Shown in pieces: positions 20,218 to 30,509 of a DNA stretch of 48,888 nt (the first letter of the stretch is position 1; each line of letters begins with the position of its first letter). The notes under the pieces are model-generated. The model saw nothing but the letters and a program-made list of their open reading frames with translations. It was not told the DNA's origin and did not search any database. The stretch lies in contig NZ_JADVOP010000030.1 of the NCBI RefSeq assembly GCF_016508585.1, positions 1 to 48,888 on the forward strand, written 5' to 3'. The stretch comes from Acinetobacter baumannii. Its GTDB lineage: Bacteria; Pseudomonadota; Gammaproteobacteria; Pseudomonadales; Moraxellaceae. Made by a program: the position numbers and the translations under genes.

Positions 20218-21231
20218 ATGAATGAATCTTTACGCGCCCTACCGACATGGGCACAAGACTGGCCGATTGCCTATTCAGTCATCCAAGCCATTGTGATTTT
20301 GTTGGTTGTGGTTCTGCTTGCAGCATTGATGTCATTTATTGAACGTCGTTTGCTCGGTCTGTGGCAAGACCGTTACGGTCCGAACCGTGTAGGTCCGGGC
20401 GGGATGTTCCAGATCGTTGCCGACATGTTGAAAATCATGTTTAAAGAAGACTGGACACCTAAGTTCGTTGATAAACTGACTTTCCGTTTAGCGCCAGCAG
20501 TTGCGATGGCAACTGCGGTACTGTCATTTATGGTCATTCCTGTTTCACCTTATTTAGGTGTTGCAGATATGAGCATTGGCTTATTGTTCTTTATGGCAAT
20601 GGCAGGTATCGCTGTTTATGCCGTGTTATTTGGTGGTTGGGCTTCAAACAACAAATATGCATTGCTTGGTGGTCTGCGTTCAGCAGCACAAACCATTTCT
20701 TATGAGGTCTTCTTAGGGATTTCATTGATGGGGGTTGTTGCAATCGCCGGTTCATTCAACCTACGTGAAATCGTAGAAGCACAACGTGATGTATGGTTTG
20801 TGGTTCCACAATTTATTGGTTTCATGATCTTTGTGGTTGCTGGTGTTGCAGTAACACATCGTCACCCATTTGACCAACCCGAAGCTGAGCAAGAGTTGGC
20901 AGAGGGGTACCATGTTGAGTATGGTGGTATGAAATGGGGGATGTTCTTCGTTGCTGAATATGTCAACATCATTCTTATTTCAGCACTGATCGTGACTTTA
21001 TTCTTCGGCGGTTGGTTGGCACCTTTTAATTTAAATATTCCATTCATTCCAGATGCGTTCTGGTTCATTGCGAAAACAGCATTCTTTGTGATGATGTTTG
21101 TCTTGGCTCGTGGTTCTTTAATGCGCCCACGTTATGACCAAGTGATGAATTTTGGTTGGAAAGTGTGTTTACCACTTGCATTGGTCAACCTTTTGGTGAC
21201 TGGTGCTGTGATTCTGATGAATCAAGCCTAG
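20218..21231 (+). CDS. nuoH: NADH-quinone oxidoreductase subunit H
   Basis: A 337-residue membrane subunit with about eight hydrophobic helices that forms part of the quinone-binding chamber. Family signatures seen are [19 protein letters not shown] near the N-terminus and the Glu-rich loop [19 protein letters not shown]. The start follows the nuoG stop by two bases, so translation is probably coupled. Confidence 0.96.
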   Translation: MNESLRALPTWAQDWPIAYSVIQAIVILLVVVLLAALMSFIERRLLGLWQDRYGPNRVGPGGMFQIVADMLKIMFKEDWTPKFVDKLTFRLAPAVAMATAVLSFMVIPVSPYLGVADMSIGLLFFMAMAGIAVYAVLFGGWASNNKYALLGGLRSAAQTISYEVFLGISLMGVVAIAGSFNLREIVEAQRDVWFVVPQFIGFMIFVVAGVAVTHRHPFDQPEAEQELAEGYHVEYGGMKWGMFFVAEYVNIILISALIVTLFFGGWLAPFNLNIPFIPDAFWFIAKTAFFVMMFVLARGSLMRPRYDQVMNFGWKVCLPLALVNLLVTGAVILMNQA

Positions 21232-21249
21232 GACAGCAGGGAGTACAAA

Positions 21250-21792
21250 ATGTATAAAATTCTAGCTGGCGTAGGATCAATTGTTCGTTCGTTGTGGATG
21301 GTGTTTAGCCATGTCACACGTAAACGCGATACGATTTTATATCCAGAAGTTCCAGCCGAACAAATCGTACCTCCACGTTACCGTGGTCGTATTGTACTAA
21401 CACGTGACCCAGACGGTGAAGAGCGTTGTGTTGCGTGTAACTTATGTGCGGTTGCATGTCCTGTTGGCTGTATTTCATTACAGAAAGCTGAAAAAGAAGA
21501 TGGACGTTGGTATCCAGAGTTCTTCCGTATTAACTTCTCACGCTGTATTTTCTGCGGTATGTGTGAAGAAGCATGTCCAACAACTGCAATTCAGTTAACT
21601 CCAGACTTTGAGCTTGGTGAATACGTACGTCAAGATCTTGTATATGAGAAAGAAAACTTACTCATTTCAGGACCTGGTAAATATCCTGACTACAATTTCT
21701 ACCGTGTGACTGGTATGGCAATTGACGGTAAAGAAAAAGGTCAGGCGCAGCGTGAAAGCGCACCTGTAGATGTACGGAGCTTATTACCATGA
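21250..21792 (+). CDS. nuoI: NADH-quinone oxidoreductase subunit I
   Basis: A 180-residue ferredoxin-like subunit with two [4Fe-4S] clusters (N6a/N6b). The ligand motifs are [15 protein letters not shown] and [12 protein letters not shown]. It links NuoG to NuoB in the peripheral arm. Preceded by AGGGAG at good spacing. Its stop overlaps the nuoJ start by four bases. Confidence 0.96.
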   Translation: MYKILAGVGSIVRSLWMVFSHVTRKRDTILYPEVPAEQIVPPRYRGRIVLTRDPDGEERCVACNLCAVACPVGCISLQKAEKEDGRWYPEFFRINFSRCIFCGMCEEACPTTAIQLTPDFELGEYVRQDLVYEKENLLISGPGKYPDYNFYRVTGMAIDGKEKGQAQRESAPVDVRSLLP

Positions 21793-22310
21793 TGTGGCCA
21801 TTTTATTTAATGGCTCTTGTGGCCATTGTTTCTACGGTTCGTGTTGTAACCAACGCGAATCCTGTACATGCTTTATTAAGTTTAATCGTTTCATTACTTG
21901 CCGTTGCAGGAATGTTCTTGACGATTGGTGCACCATTTGCAGCTGCACTTGAAGTGATTGTTTATGCCGGTGCGATCATGGTGTTGTTCGTATTCGTAGT
22001 GATGATGCTCAATCTTGGTCAACATACAGTTGATCAAGAACGTAAATGGTTGACTTCAGATGCTTGGGCTTACCCAGCACTCATGAGCTTTTTAATGGGC
22101 TTGTGTTTGGTTTGGGTTTTGGGTTCAGATCATGTACAGCAAGGTGCTGTACTTGGAACTCAAGTCATTGGTCCTAAAGTTGTTGGTCAAGCACTCTTTA
22201 CCCACTATTTATTATTGGTTGAAGTTGCCGCAATGTTATTGCTTGCAGCCCTGGTTGCAGCATTCCACTTAGGCAAACGTGAACCAAGTGCAGAAGAGGA
22301 TAAACAGTAA
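21789..22310 (+). CDS. nuoJ: NADH-quinone oxidoreductase subunit J
   Basis: A 173-residue membrane subunit with five hydrophobic segments, including the conserved [20 protein letters not shown] stretch in helix 3 that contains the pi-bulge region. Overlaps nuoI by four bases and nuoK by one base (TAATG), typical of tightly coupled membrane-arm genes. Confidence 0.95.
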   Translation: MMWPFYLMALVAIVSTVRVVTNANPVHALLSLIVSLLAVAGMFLTIGAPFAAALEVIVYAGAIMVLFVFVVMMLNLGQHTVDQERKWLTSDAWAYPALMSFLMGLCLVWVLGSDHVQQGAVLGTQVIGPKVVGQALFTHYLLLVEVAAMLLLAALVAAFHLGKREPSAEEDKQ

Positions 22311-22618
22311 TGGGCAACATTCCTTTAGAACATGGTTTGATCGTTGCATCTATTCTTTTTGCACTGGGTTTTTACGGTGTAATGGTGCGACGTAATTTAT
22401 TATTTATGTTGATGAGTCTTGAGATCATGATGAATGCAGCAGCATTGGCATTCGTTGTGGCAGGAAGTGCATGGGCACAACCTGATGGTCAAATTATGTT
22501 TATTTTGATCCTTACTCTTGCCGCGGCAGAGGCGTGTATCGGTCTTGCGATCGTCCTTCAGTTCTACCATCGCTTCCATCATCTGGATGTAGATGCTGCT
22601 AGTGAGATGCGCGGATGA
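22310..22618 (+). CDS. nuoK: NADH-quinone oxidoreductase subunit K
   Basis: A 102-residue antiporter-like (MrpC-type) subunit with three transmembrane helices. The conserved membrane Glu residues are in [11 protein letters not shown] and [13 protein letters not shown]. Overlaps nuoJ and nuoL at its two ends (one and four bases). Confidence 0.95.
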   Translation: MGNIPLEHGLIVASILFALGFYGVMVRRNLLFMLMSLEIMMNAAALAFVVAGSAWAQPDGQIMFILILTLAAAEACIGLAIVLQFYHRFHHLDVDAASEMRG

Positions 22619-24504
22619 GCTATTTATATTTAACTATTTTATTTCCGCTCATTGGTTTTGTCCTTTTAGCGGCAGGACGTAATAAACTTCCTGAAAATGT
22701 AGCAGCCATTATTGGTGCAGGTTCTGTTGGACTCTCTGCATTATTTGCATTGATTGCAGGCATGGACTTTGTAAAACAGGGTTCAGTTGCTCAAGCACAG
22801 CATTTGTGGACTTGGTTTAATGTTGGCGGTTTTGCGCCAGGCGTAAGTCTGCATCTTGATGGTCTATCATTATTGATGATGGGCATGATCACGGGTGTAG
22901 GTTTCTTGATCCACATCTTTGCAACCTGGTATATGCGTGGAGAAGAAGACTTCGCTCGATTCTTCTCATATTTCAACCTGTTTGTTGCCAGCATGTTGGT
23001 GTTGGTATTGGGTGACAACCTCGCGTTGTTATTCTTGGGTTGGGAAGGCGTAGGTCTGTGTTCTTACCTATTGATTGGTTATTACTATCAAAACCCTGCA
23101 AACGGTTTTGCTGCAATCAAAGCATTTACAGTAACCCGTGTGGGGGATGTGTTCTTACTCATCGCATTGTTCTTGCTTTACCAACAGTTTGGTACCTTGC
23201 ATATTGGAACAATTGTCGCCAATGCTTCACAAGTTTTAGCGCTTGATCATAACCTTGCGCTTTGGACTTCATTGATGTTGTTCTTGGGTGCTGCGGGTAA
23301 ATCTGCGCAAATTCCATTACAAACATGGTTGGCAGATGCAATGGCTGGTCCTACACCAGTATCTGCATTGATCCATGCTGCAACGATGGTGACCGCAGGT
23401 GTTTACCTGTGCTGCCGTATGTTCTCAGTGTTTGAAATGACACCAGAAGTGATGCAGTTCATTTCGATTACTGGTGCAGTGACATTATTGGTTGCAGGTT
23501 TTGCTGCATTGGTACAAACAGACATCAAACGTATCTTGGCTTACTCAACAATGAGTCAGTTGGGTTATATGTTTATGGCTGTAGGTGCTGAAGCATATCA
23601 AGCAGGTTTGTTCCATATGCTTTCACATGCATTCTTCAAGGCACTCTTATTCTTGTCTTCTGGTGCGGTGATTCTGGCTTACCATCATGAGCAAAACATC
23701 TTTAAAATGGGTGGCTTGTTCTACAAAAACAAATTCTTATTCGCTTGCTTCGCAATTGGTGGCGGTGCACTTGCTGCAATTCCATTTATTACGATCGGCT
23801 TCTTCTCTAAGGATGCAATCTTGGGCGCTGTTTGGGCACAAGGTCAATCTGTAGCATTGTATGGTTCATTGTATTGGGTCGGTGTTGCGGGTGCATTCCT
23901 GACTTCGATTTATACTTTCCGTTTAATCTGGGTGGTATTCTTCGGCGAAGAAAAAACGCATTATCACGAAATCAAAGGTGCGACTTATTGGGCGCCTTTA
24001 GGTATCTTGGCTGTTCTTTCAACTGGTTTGGCTTATTTCTTAAAAGCGCCAGTCATGAATGTTTTAAATGCGGCTCATATTCCTGCATTTGAAGTATCAC
24101 AAGCAGTCGAAGAAGGCATGCATGGTGCAGAACATCTCGCTGTTGGTATTGCATTGGCTGGATTAGCAGTGGGTGTCGTATTATTTGCATTTGCTTATAA
24201 AGCAGTTAAAGGTTTTGCTGCCACTTCATTTGGTGCCGGACTTGCGAATATTTGCCGCAATGCATTTGGTTTCGATTCTTTATACAACCTTGTATTCGTT
24301 CAACCTTATTTGCTTATTGCGAAAATCTTAGGTCGTGATCCAATTGATGGCTTGTGGCTTGTATTACCCGCAATCGTGAAAGGTGGTAATAAATTTACAA
24401 GTACCCGTCAAACAGGTTCATTACGTGAATATGCATCAAGTATGTCACTCGGTGTAGTGGTATTGCTGATGATCTTGATCGTGATTCAGGTAGTGGGGAA
24501 ATAA
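22615..24504 (+). CDS. nuoL: NADH-quinone oxidoreductase subunit L
   Basis: A 629-residue proton-pumping antiporter-like subunit with about 15-16 hydrophobic helices and the long C-terminal lateral helix region. The proton-channel core is visible: [16 protein letters not shown] with the conserved Glu, the Lys-containing [31 protein letters not shown] and [15 protein letters not shown]. Start overlaps the nuoK stop by four bases; nuoM begins two bases after its stop. Confidence 0.96.
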   Translation: MSYLYLTILFPLIGFVLLAAGRNKLPENVAAIIGAGSVGLSALFALIAGMDFVKQGSVAQAQHLWTWFNVGGFAPGVSLHLDGLSLLMMGMITGVGFLIHIFATWYMRGEEDFARFFSYFNLFVASMLVLVLGDNLALLFLGWEGVGLCSYLLIGYYYQNPANGFAAIKAFTVTRVGDVFLLIALFLLYQQFGTLHIGTIVANASQVLALDHNLALWTSLMLFLGAAGKSAQIPLQTWLADAMAGPTPVSALIHAATMVTAGVYLCCRMFSVFEMTPEVMQFISITGAVTLLVAGFAALVQTDIKRILAYSTMSQLGYMFMAVGAEAYQAGLFHMLSHAFFKALLFLSSGAVILAYHHEQNIFKMGGLFYKNKFLFACFAIGGGALAAIPFITIGFFSKDAILGAVWAQGQSVALYGSLYWVGVAGAFLTSIYTFRLIWVVFFGEEKTHYHEIKGATYWAPLGILAVLSTGLAYFLKAPVMNVLNAAHIPAFEVSQAVEEGMHGAEHLAVGIALAGLAVGVVLFAFAYKAVKGFAATSFGAGLANICRNAFGFDSLYNLVFVQPYLLIAKILGRDPIDGLWLVLPAIVKGGNKFTSTRQTGSLREYASSMSLGVVVLLMILIVIQVVGK

Positions 24505-24505
24505 G

Positions 24506-26122
24506 ATGGAAATCACAAACAATTGGATTTTACCCGCACTGATTCTTGTACCTTTTATTGCAGGCTTCGCGTGTTGGTTAGTCGACAAACTGGATAAACA
24601 TTTACCTCGTTATATCGCATTGGTGGGTATGCTCATTACGTTGGGCTTGACCTTCATATTGTGGAAACAAGGTGGATATGATTATGCCTTAGGCGCGAAA
24701 GCGCCAACCTGGGCTGCTGAGTTCTATGTTCCTTGGATTAAAACACTGGGCATTAACATTCACTTGGCAGTCGATGGTCTTTCGCTTCTTATGGTCGGTT
24801 TAACAGCATTACTTGGTGTACTTGCTGTAGGCTGTTCATGGGGCGAAATCCAAAAGAACGTTGGTTTCTTCCACCTAAACCTTTTATGGTCATTGGGCGG
24901 CGTAATCGGGGTTTTCCTTGCAATTGATATGTTCTTGTTCTTCTTCTTCTGGGAGATGATGCTGGTTCCTATCTACTTCTTGATCGCGCTTTGGGGTCAT
25001 AAAGGTGCAGATGGCAAATCACGTGTTTATGCAGCAACCAAGTTCTTTATTTATACCCAAGTTGCAGGTCTCATCATGCTTGTTGGCATATTGGGGCTGG
25101 TGATCATTGGTTATAGCGCGGATGGTCGAATTGAATTTGGTTATACTCACTTGATGGGTGTTGCCAATGCATTGGATGCTGATCCTCGCACAGCTGGGTA
25201 TGCTTATGCATTGATGATCTGTTTGTTTATCGGTTTTGCCGTGAAACTTCCGGTCTTTCCATTGCATGGTTGGTTGCCAGATGCCCATGCGCAAGCTCCG
25301 ACAGCGGGTTCTGTAGACCTAGCGGGTATTCTGATTAAAACTGCTGCATACGGGTTACTTCGTTTTGTAATGCCTTTCTTCCCAGCAGCATCTGCACAGT
25401 TTGCTGATATTGCAATTATTTTCGGTTTGATTGGTATTTTCTACGGTGCTTGGTGTGCTTTCCAGCAAACAGATATGAAACGTTTGTTGGCGTATACGTC
25501 TATCTCTCATATGGGCTTCGTATTACTTGCACTTTATGCTGGTAATATCCTGACATTCCAGGGCTTAATGATCATGATGTTGGCACATGGCTTGTCATCT
25601 GCTGCATTGTTCATTATGTGCGGTCAGGTTTATGAACGCTTGCATACTCGTGATTTACGTTTGATGGGCGGTATCCGTGGTCAGTTCCAATATTTACCAT
25701 TCTTCTTGATGTTCTTTGTATCTGCGCTTGTAGGTATTCCTGGTCTAGGTAACTTTATCGGTGAATTCCTGATCCTTATGGGTTCATTTGCGAAGTTCCC
25801 AACATTTACAATTATTGCTGCGATTAGCCTAGTTTTTGCAGGTCTTTATGGTCTGATCCTGATTCATAAAGCATTGTTCGGTACACCAAATGAAGCACAG
25901 AAACCACATTATGAAAGTCCGTTAAAAGATTTGAATACACGTGAAACTGTGATCTTATTGGTGTGCGCACTCGGCTTACTTTGGTTAGGTGTTCATCCAC
26001 AAACATTCCTTGATATTTCAAACTCAAGTATGGCGTGGTTAGCAAATAGCTATATTCCAGTTCAAGAAATTGTCGATACAACTCAGCAAGTTGTATCTCA
26101 ACAAAATGTGGAGATCCAATAG
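24506..26122 (+). CDS. nuoM: NADH-quinone oxidoreductase subunit M
   Basis: A 538-residue antiporter-like proton-pumping subunit with about 14 hydrophobic helices. Signature segments: FFFWEMMLVPIYFLI (Glu in helix 5), VKLPVFPLHGWLPDAHAQAP, and MKRLLAYTSISHMGFV. Slightly longer than usual, with a polar C-terminal tail. Immediately between nuoL and nuoN. Confidence 0.96.
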   Translation: MEITNNWILPALILVPFIAGFACWLVDKLDKHLPRYIALVGMLITLGLTFILWKQGGYDYALGAKAPTWAAEFYVPWIKTLGINIHLAVDGLSLLMVGLTALLGVLAVGCSWGEIQKNVGFFHLNLLWSLGGVIGVFLAIDMFLFFFFWEMMLVPIYFLIALWGHKGADGKSRVYAATKFFIYTQVAGLIMLVGILGLVIIGYSADGRIEFGYTHLMGVANALDADPRTAGYAYALMICLFIGFAVKLPVFPLHGWLPDAHAQAPTAGSVDLAGILIKTAAYGLLRFVMPFFPAASAQFADIAIIFGLIGIFYGAWCAFQQTDMKRLLAYTSISHMGFVLLALYAGNILTFQGLMIMMLAHGLSSAALFIMCGQVYERLHTRDLRLMGGIRGQFQYLPFFLMFFVSALVGIPGLGNFIGEFLILMGSFAKFPTFTIIAAISLVFAGLYGLILIHKALFGTPNEAQKPHYESPLKDLNTRETVILLVCALGLLWLGVHPQTFLDISNSSMAWLANSYIPVQEIVDTTQQVVSQQNVEIQ

Positions 26123-26124
26123 TC

Positions 26125-27681
26125 ATGAACTTCACTATGTCATTTTCGGATCTCATGCCTTTAGCACCAGTTTTTATTGTTGCATTGACAGCGGTTGTGG
26201 TGATGATTCTGATTGCGATTAAACGTAATCACAATCTGATCGCAACGGTTTCGGTGATTGGTTTAAACCTTGCTTTGGCAAATATATTATTTACTTTGTT
26301 CGGCAAGGCATTTGTCCCTGCACCTGTAATGAACATGTTTATGGTTGATCCATTTACATTGTTCTATCAAGTGATGATTTTAATTGCAGCATTGGCATGC
26401 TGTACATTGTCCCATGCCTATATTGAAACCTATAAAGACAACCGTGAAGAATTGTACCTGCTGATGCTGATTTCAGTTTCCGGTGCAATGCTGATGGTCG
26501 CAAGTTCTCATTTTGCATCGTTCTTTATCAGCCTTGAATTGATGTCAATTCCTGTATATGGCTTATTGGCATATACCTATCAACGTGGTAAATCGCTCGA
26601 AGCAGGTGTAAAGTATCTTGTACTTTCTGCGACAGCGTCTGCTATGTTGCTGATGGGAATGGCTTATGTCTATTCAGCAGTCGGTTCTCTTTCATTTGCA
26701 GGTCAAATTGATGATCTGTTCTGGAAATTGACTAAAACTCAGAATCCAGAACTGATTATGGCAATCCAGTCGGCATTAGGGCAATATCACCAACTGATCG
26801 AAACACCAATGGTTATTATTGGTTTAGGTCTGATAATTGCTGCTGTTGCATTTAAACTTTCTCTTGCGCCATTCCATAAATGGACACCAGATGTTTATCA
26901 AGGTGCGCCTGCACCTATTGCGACGTTCCTTGCAACTGTTTCAAAAATTGCAATGATCGGATTGCTGGTACGCTATTTATTATCTTCAGGCGTTATTGGC
27001 ATTGAATCGATTCAAACGGTAATTGTCGTTATTGCCGTTCTTTCAATCCTTGCAGGTAACTTACTTGCAGTACGTCAAGTGAACTTGAAGCGTATTTTAG
27101 CGTATTCATCGATCGCTCATTTTGGTTATCTGCTTCTTGGTTTAGTGAGTGCTTCATTCCTTAGCCTGACATCTATTGGTGTATATGTATTTACTTATGT
27201 GATTACAACCATTGGTGCTTTCGGTGTCGTTGCCTTGATGTCCAGTCCATACAATAATGTTGATGAAGCAGAGTCACTGGCGGATTACCGTGGTTTGTTC
27301 TGGCGTCGCCCTGTACTGACTGCAACTTTGACAGTCATGATGTTATCTCTAGCAGGTATTCCTTTGACTGCCGGTTTCATCGGTAAGTTCATGTTGGTGA
27401 TGACTACAGTGTCTCAACAACACTGGTTCTATGCGGCAATGATCATCATTGGTAGTGGTATTGGTCTGTATTACTACCTACGTGTCATGATCGTTCTGTA
27501 TATGACACCACCTGATACACCACGTATTGATGCAGATAAGCATTGGGGACAAAAAGCAGGCGGTATTATGGTGCTTCTTGCTGCCTTGTTGGTACTGGTA
27601 TTTGGTATTTATCCAGATCCGATTATCGCTTTGGCGCATGGTGCTCAAATCGTTGCTCCTTTGCATATCATTTTGCAATAA
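26125..27681 (+). CDS. nuoN: NADH-quinone oxidoreductase subunit N
   Basis: A 518-residue antiporter-like subunit with about 14 hydrophobic helices and the segments SLELMSIPVYGLLAY, FKLSLAPFHKWTPDVYQGAP and LKRILAYSSIAHFGYLLLG. Last gene of the operon, two bases after nuoM and 25 bp before a strong terminator. Confidence 0.96.
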   Translation: MNFTMSFSDLMPLAPVFIVALTAVVVMILIAIKRNHNLIATVSVIGLNLALANILFTLFGKAFVPAPVMNMFMVDPFTLFYQVMILIAALACCTLSHAYIETYKDNREELYLLMLISVSGAMLMVASSHFASFFISLELMSIPVYGLLAYTYQRGKSLEAGVKYLVLSATASAMLLMGMAYVYSAVGSLSFAGQIDDLFWKLTKTQNPELIMAIQSALGQYHQLIETPMVIIGLGLIIAAVAFKLSLAPFHKWTPDVYQGAPAPIATFLATVSKIAMIGLLVRYLLSSGVIGIESIQTVIVVIAVLSILAGNLLAVRQVNLKRILAYSSIAHFGYLLLGLVSASFLSLTSIGVYVFTYVITTIGAFGVVALMSSPYNNVDEAESLADYRGLFWRRPVLTATLTVMMLSLAGIPLTAGFIGKFMLVMTTVSQQHWFYAAMIIIGSGIGLYYYLRVMIVLYMTPPDTPRIDADKHWGQKAGGIMVLLAALLVLVFGIYPDPIIALAHGAQIVAPLHIILQ

Positions 27682-27706
27682 TCTGATGAAAGTCAGTTAT
27701 TAACAA

Positions 27707-27737
27707 AAAAAGCCCTCATTTGTTGAGGGCTTTTCTT
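27707..27737 (+). terminator. Rho-independent terminator of the nuo operon
   Basis: AAAAGCCCTCA and TGAGGGCTTTT pair around five bases, with an A-run before and a T-rich run after. It closes the nuo operon ahead of upp. Confidence 0.92.
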
Positions 27738-27801
27738 ATCTCTTATATGAAAAACATTTATAATAGCTGAAATTTACTTTTATCCTTTTAGGTAATCTCC
27801 T

Positions 27802-28437
27802 GTGTCAATTCAAGAAATCCGTCATCCGCTTATCCGTCATAAACTTGGTCTGTTACGCCGTGCTGATATAAGTACCAAGAACTTTCGTGAGCTTGCTCAG
27901 GAAGTGACTATGCTTTTGACTTATGAAGCGACTAAAGATTTACCCGTATGTGATCATGAGATTGATGGCTGGAACGGCAAAGTAAGTGTAGACCGCATCG
28001 CGGGTAAAAAAATTACGGTTGTGCCGATTTTACGTGCTGGTATTGGCATGTTGGAGGGTTTTTTAAATCTTATTCCAAGTGCTAAAGTTTCAGTATTAGG
28101 TCTTGAGCGTGATGAAGAGACTTTGCAAGCGCGTACCTATTATAAAAAATTAGTTCCAGATGTTCAGAACCGTTTGGCAATGATCATTGATCCAATGTTG
28201 GCAACAGGGTCGTCTCTGGTTGCTGCAATTGATGTATTAAAAGCCAGTGGCTGTAAAGATATTCGTGTGATGGTATTGGTTGCGGCACCTGAAGGAATTA
28301 AACGTGTTGAAGAAGCACATCCTGATGTCACGATTTTCACTGCATCCATCGATCAAGGTCTCAATGAAAATGGCTACATCGTACCAGGCTTAGGCGATGC
28401 GGGTGATAAAATTTTTGGTAGTGTGCAAAAAGATTAA
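27802..28437 (+). CDS. upp: Uracil phosphoribosyltransferase
   Basis: Converts uracil and PRPP to UMP in pyrimidine salvage. The 211-residue protein has the PRPP-binding loop [12 protein letters not shown], the N-terminal [12 protein letters not shown] and the C-terminal uracil-site segment [15 protein letters not shown]. The start is GTG at 27802. It is a single-gene unit between two terminators, so it should have its own promoter in the short gap after nuoN. Confidence 0.96.
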   Translation: MSIQEIRHPLIRHKLGLLRRADISTKNFRELAQEVTMLLTYEATKDLPVCDHEIDGWNGKVSVDRIAGKKITVVPILRAGIGMLEGFLNLIPSAKVSVLGLERDEETLQARTYYKKLVPDVQNRLAMIIDPMLATGSSLVAAIDVLKASGCKDIRVMVLVAAPEGIKRVEEAHPDVTIFTASIDQGLNENGYIVPGLGDAGDKIFGSVQKD

Positions 28438-28451
28438 AATTTAGTATGATC

Positions 28452-28480
28452 AAAGGAGGCGATAGGGGCCTCCTTTTTTT
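28452..28480 (+). terminator. Rho-independent terminator after upp
   Basis: AAAGGAGGC and GCCTCCTTT pair around seven bases and are followed by a T-run. Confidence 0.92.
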
Positions 28481-28501
28481 ATTCTAATAAATGAGAAAAA
28501 A

Positions 28502-29671
28502 ATGTTTCGTAAGGGGATAGTTATTTTCTATGATGAAAAATCTGCTAAGGGTTTAATAGAATTAAAAAACGATCATCAACAAGTTGTTTTTAAATTAGAA
28601 GATTTTTCAAACCAGACTGTTCTCCCACAACTTGGAGAGCGGATCAAGTGTGTTGTGCTTGAACAGAATGGAGAAGTTTTAGCTAAATTTATTGTACGTC
28701 TGGATCATAAAAACTATGTTACTGACCCAACCCGATCTTTACCCGTTCTGCATTTATATGAAGAAAATGTCTATGAAAATTTAAGAAAAGCCCGAAAGGC
28801 ACATAAAAAAAGACGTCTGATCGCAGAAGATGATTGCTATTCCCCAATCGCCAGACACTCTGAACAAAACACTGCAACAGCACTGCAATCACAGTTTGCC
28901 TATGAAATTATTCAAACGCAATCAGCATCCCTACAGAATGAGAAGTTCGAGCGGATTAATCCTAGGCAATCAGCTCAAGAAATTACCGCACCTGTTCATG
29001 TTAAAGATATTCAGCCAAATGCGGCGACGGCAGTATTTCCAAACCTGCCTTTAACAGAAGAGATTGAACTCACAAAGAATAAGCAAAATCTAAATGAATT
29101 AGACGCTGTTGAGAATTATTGCAATGTTGAATCATTTAATACCTTTCAAGTCACTCAGAAGGAACAGCCCGTCCAAAAGGCGAAACGTGTTGGTTTGCTT
29201 GATTTTACATATGTTAATCAAATGCCTGAAAGAAATGAAAATCATGATCAACAACAGCCAATAGAGCAACATCAAGTAATAGAGCAGCAGCCAAAATCAG
29301 ATATCGATGCAGATCTACCTATGGCGATTACATCCGAAACAGTGGGTATGAGTCATTTGACTGATCAGAAAGTACTGCAACAGCATATTGGTTTGAATGG
29401 CTTGCAACGATTCTATCAAAACATCAAAATTCAATTCTTATATGCTAAACGTACACAGCCGAAGAAGAAAACGGCTTCTGAAGCGGTTATACGTTTGAAT
29501 CCATGGATTGTGATTATCGGCATTGTTTTATTTATCGGTGTAAATTGTGTGATGTATGCCATGGATCGTTACAAGCAGTACAAGATTGAAAGTGCAATGA
29601 AGTTACAACAATATCAACAGCAACAAAAAGATGCAATTAAACAGCAGAAACGTGAGGCTTACTCGCGCTAA
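28502..29671 (+). CDS. Cold-shock-domain-like protein with C-terminal membrane anchor
   Basis: A 389-residue protein. Residues 1-68 resemble a cold-shock fold and align with the N-termini of the genes at 29728 and 38551, but the RNA-binding aromatic motifs are degraded (KGLIEL, VVFKLED). A long, polar, Gln-rich and probably disordered middle follows (about 70-320). One transmembrane helix lies at about 333-352 (WIVIIGIVLFIGVNCVMY), then a short Gln/Lys-rich cytoplasmic-looking tail. No signal peptide. The upp terminator lies just upstream and the related 245-aa gene 56 bp downstream, suggesting duplication. Function is unknown. Confidence 0.7.
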   Translation: MFRKGIVIFYDEKSAKGLIELKNDHQQVVFKLEDFSNQTVLPQLGERIKCVVLEQNGEVLAKFIVRLDHKNYVTDPTRSLPVLHLYEENVYENLRKARKAHKKRRLIAEDDCYSPIARHSEQNTATALQSQFAYEIIQTQSASLQNEKFERINPRQSAQEITAPVHVKDIQPNAATAVFPNLPLTEEIELTKNKQNLNELDAVENYCNVESFNTFQVTQKEQPVQKAKRVGLLDFTYVNQMPERNENHDQQQPIEQHQVIEQQPKSDIDADLPMAITSETVGMSHLTDQKVLQQHIGLNGLQRFYQNIKIQFLYAKRTQPKKKTASEAVIRLNPWIVIIGIVLFIGVNCVMYAMDRYKQYKIESAMKLQQYQQQQKDAIKQQKREAYSR

Positions 29672-29727
29672 GTCTCTGAAATGAGTAAAATATATTGTGA
29701 TTCATAAGTATTTATAAGAGAAATGCT

Positions 29728-30465
29728 ATGTTTTATTTGGGGCAAATCATTGAGTATCATGATGATAAAGGATACGGGCTATTATTGGATCATCACTCTG
29801 CGCAAACCGTGGCGTTTTATATTGTCGATTTTCCTAAAGAAGGGGGACAGCCAAAAAAAGGTGAAACTATAAAATACGTTGTGGTCAATGATAAAGGTAC
29901 GTTTAAAGCTCATCAAATGATTCGTTTGGATGTAGCGATGAGTAATGATTTAAAAAATAAAAAGGTCGATATTGATAAGCAAAAAAATATTTTAAGGCGA
30001 AGCCAAAATGAGGGGAGAAAATTCGGATTTGTTTCGATCGTTATTTTGGTGATGGTTTTCGGATTTGTTTATTTCAGTTTTGCAGCTTGGACCCAATATC
30101 AAAGTTACCAAGACGAGCAACACGCAAAATTTGCACTGTTTGAACAGCAGCAGAAACAAGTCATCGAACAGCAACGTAAGGACATTGGTCATGTCAAAAC
30201 TGTTAAATTTAGTGAAAAATCCGAAAATACTTTAAATGGCAAAAGTGATTCATTGCATTTACACAGTGCGCCAACCTCAGCCATTTCGCCGAACAGTGTT
30301 AAGGTCGCCTCCACGCATCCCTCGCCTTACCGCTGTGATGGAAGAACCCATTGTAGCCAGATGAGTTCCTATGAAGAAGCAGTGTTTTTTATTCGAAACT
30401 GTCCAAATACTCAAATGGATGGTGATCATGACGGGATACCATGTGAGCGGCAGTTTGGTCACTAA
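29728..30465 (+). CDS. Cold-shock-like domain, membrane helix and excalibur domain protein
   Basis: A 245-residue protein with three parts. Residues 1-66 form a cold-shock-like domain with weakened RNA-binding motifs (GYGLLL, VAFYIVD). A transmembrane helix is at about 98-118. The C-terminus (about 201-245) is an excalibur-type calcium-binding module with CDGRTHC, a Cys in the NCPNTQMDGDHDG segment and the DxDxDGxxCE signature. AAGAGA precedes the ATG. If the helix spans the inner membrane, the excalibur module lies outside, where its Cys residues could form disulfides. It is paralogous in the N-terminus to the preceding gene. Role unknown. Confidence 0.75.
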   Translation: MFYLGQIIEYHDDKGYGLLLDHHSAQTVAFYIVDFPKEGGQPKKGETIKYVVVNDKGTFKAHQMIRLDVAMSNDLKNKKVDIDKQKNILRRSQNEGRKFGFVSIVILVMVFGFVYFSFAAWTQYQSYQDEQHAKFALFEQQQKQVIEQQRKDIGHVKTVKFSEKSENTLNGKSDSLHLHSAPTSAISPNSVKVASTHPSPYRCDGRTHCSQMSSYEEAVFFIRNCPNTQMDGDHDGIPCERQFGH

Positions 30466-30485
30466 GCCATTCAAAAAGCAAAATA

Positions 30486-30505
30486 AAAGCTCCACGTGGA
30501 GCTTT
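30486..30505. terminator. Palindromic bidirectional terminator
   Basis: AAAGCTCCAC and GTGGAGCTTT form a perfect 20-base palindrome between convergent genes, with A/T runs on both sides. The T-run overlaps the last codons of the LysR gene. Confidence 0.8.
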
Positions 30506-30509
30506 AAAT

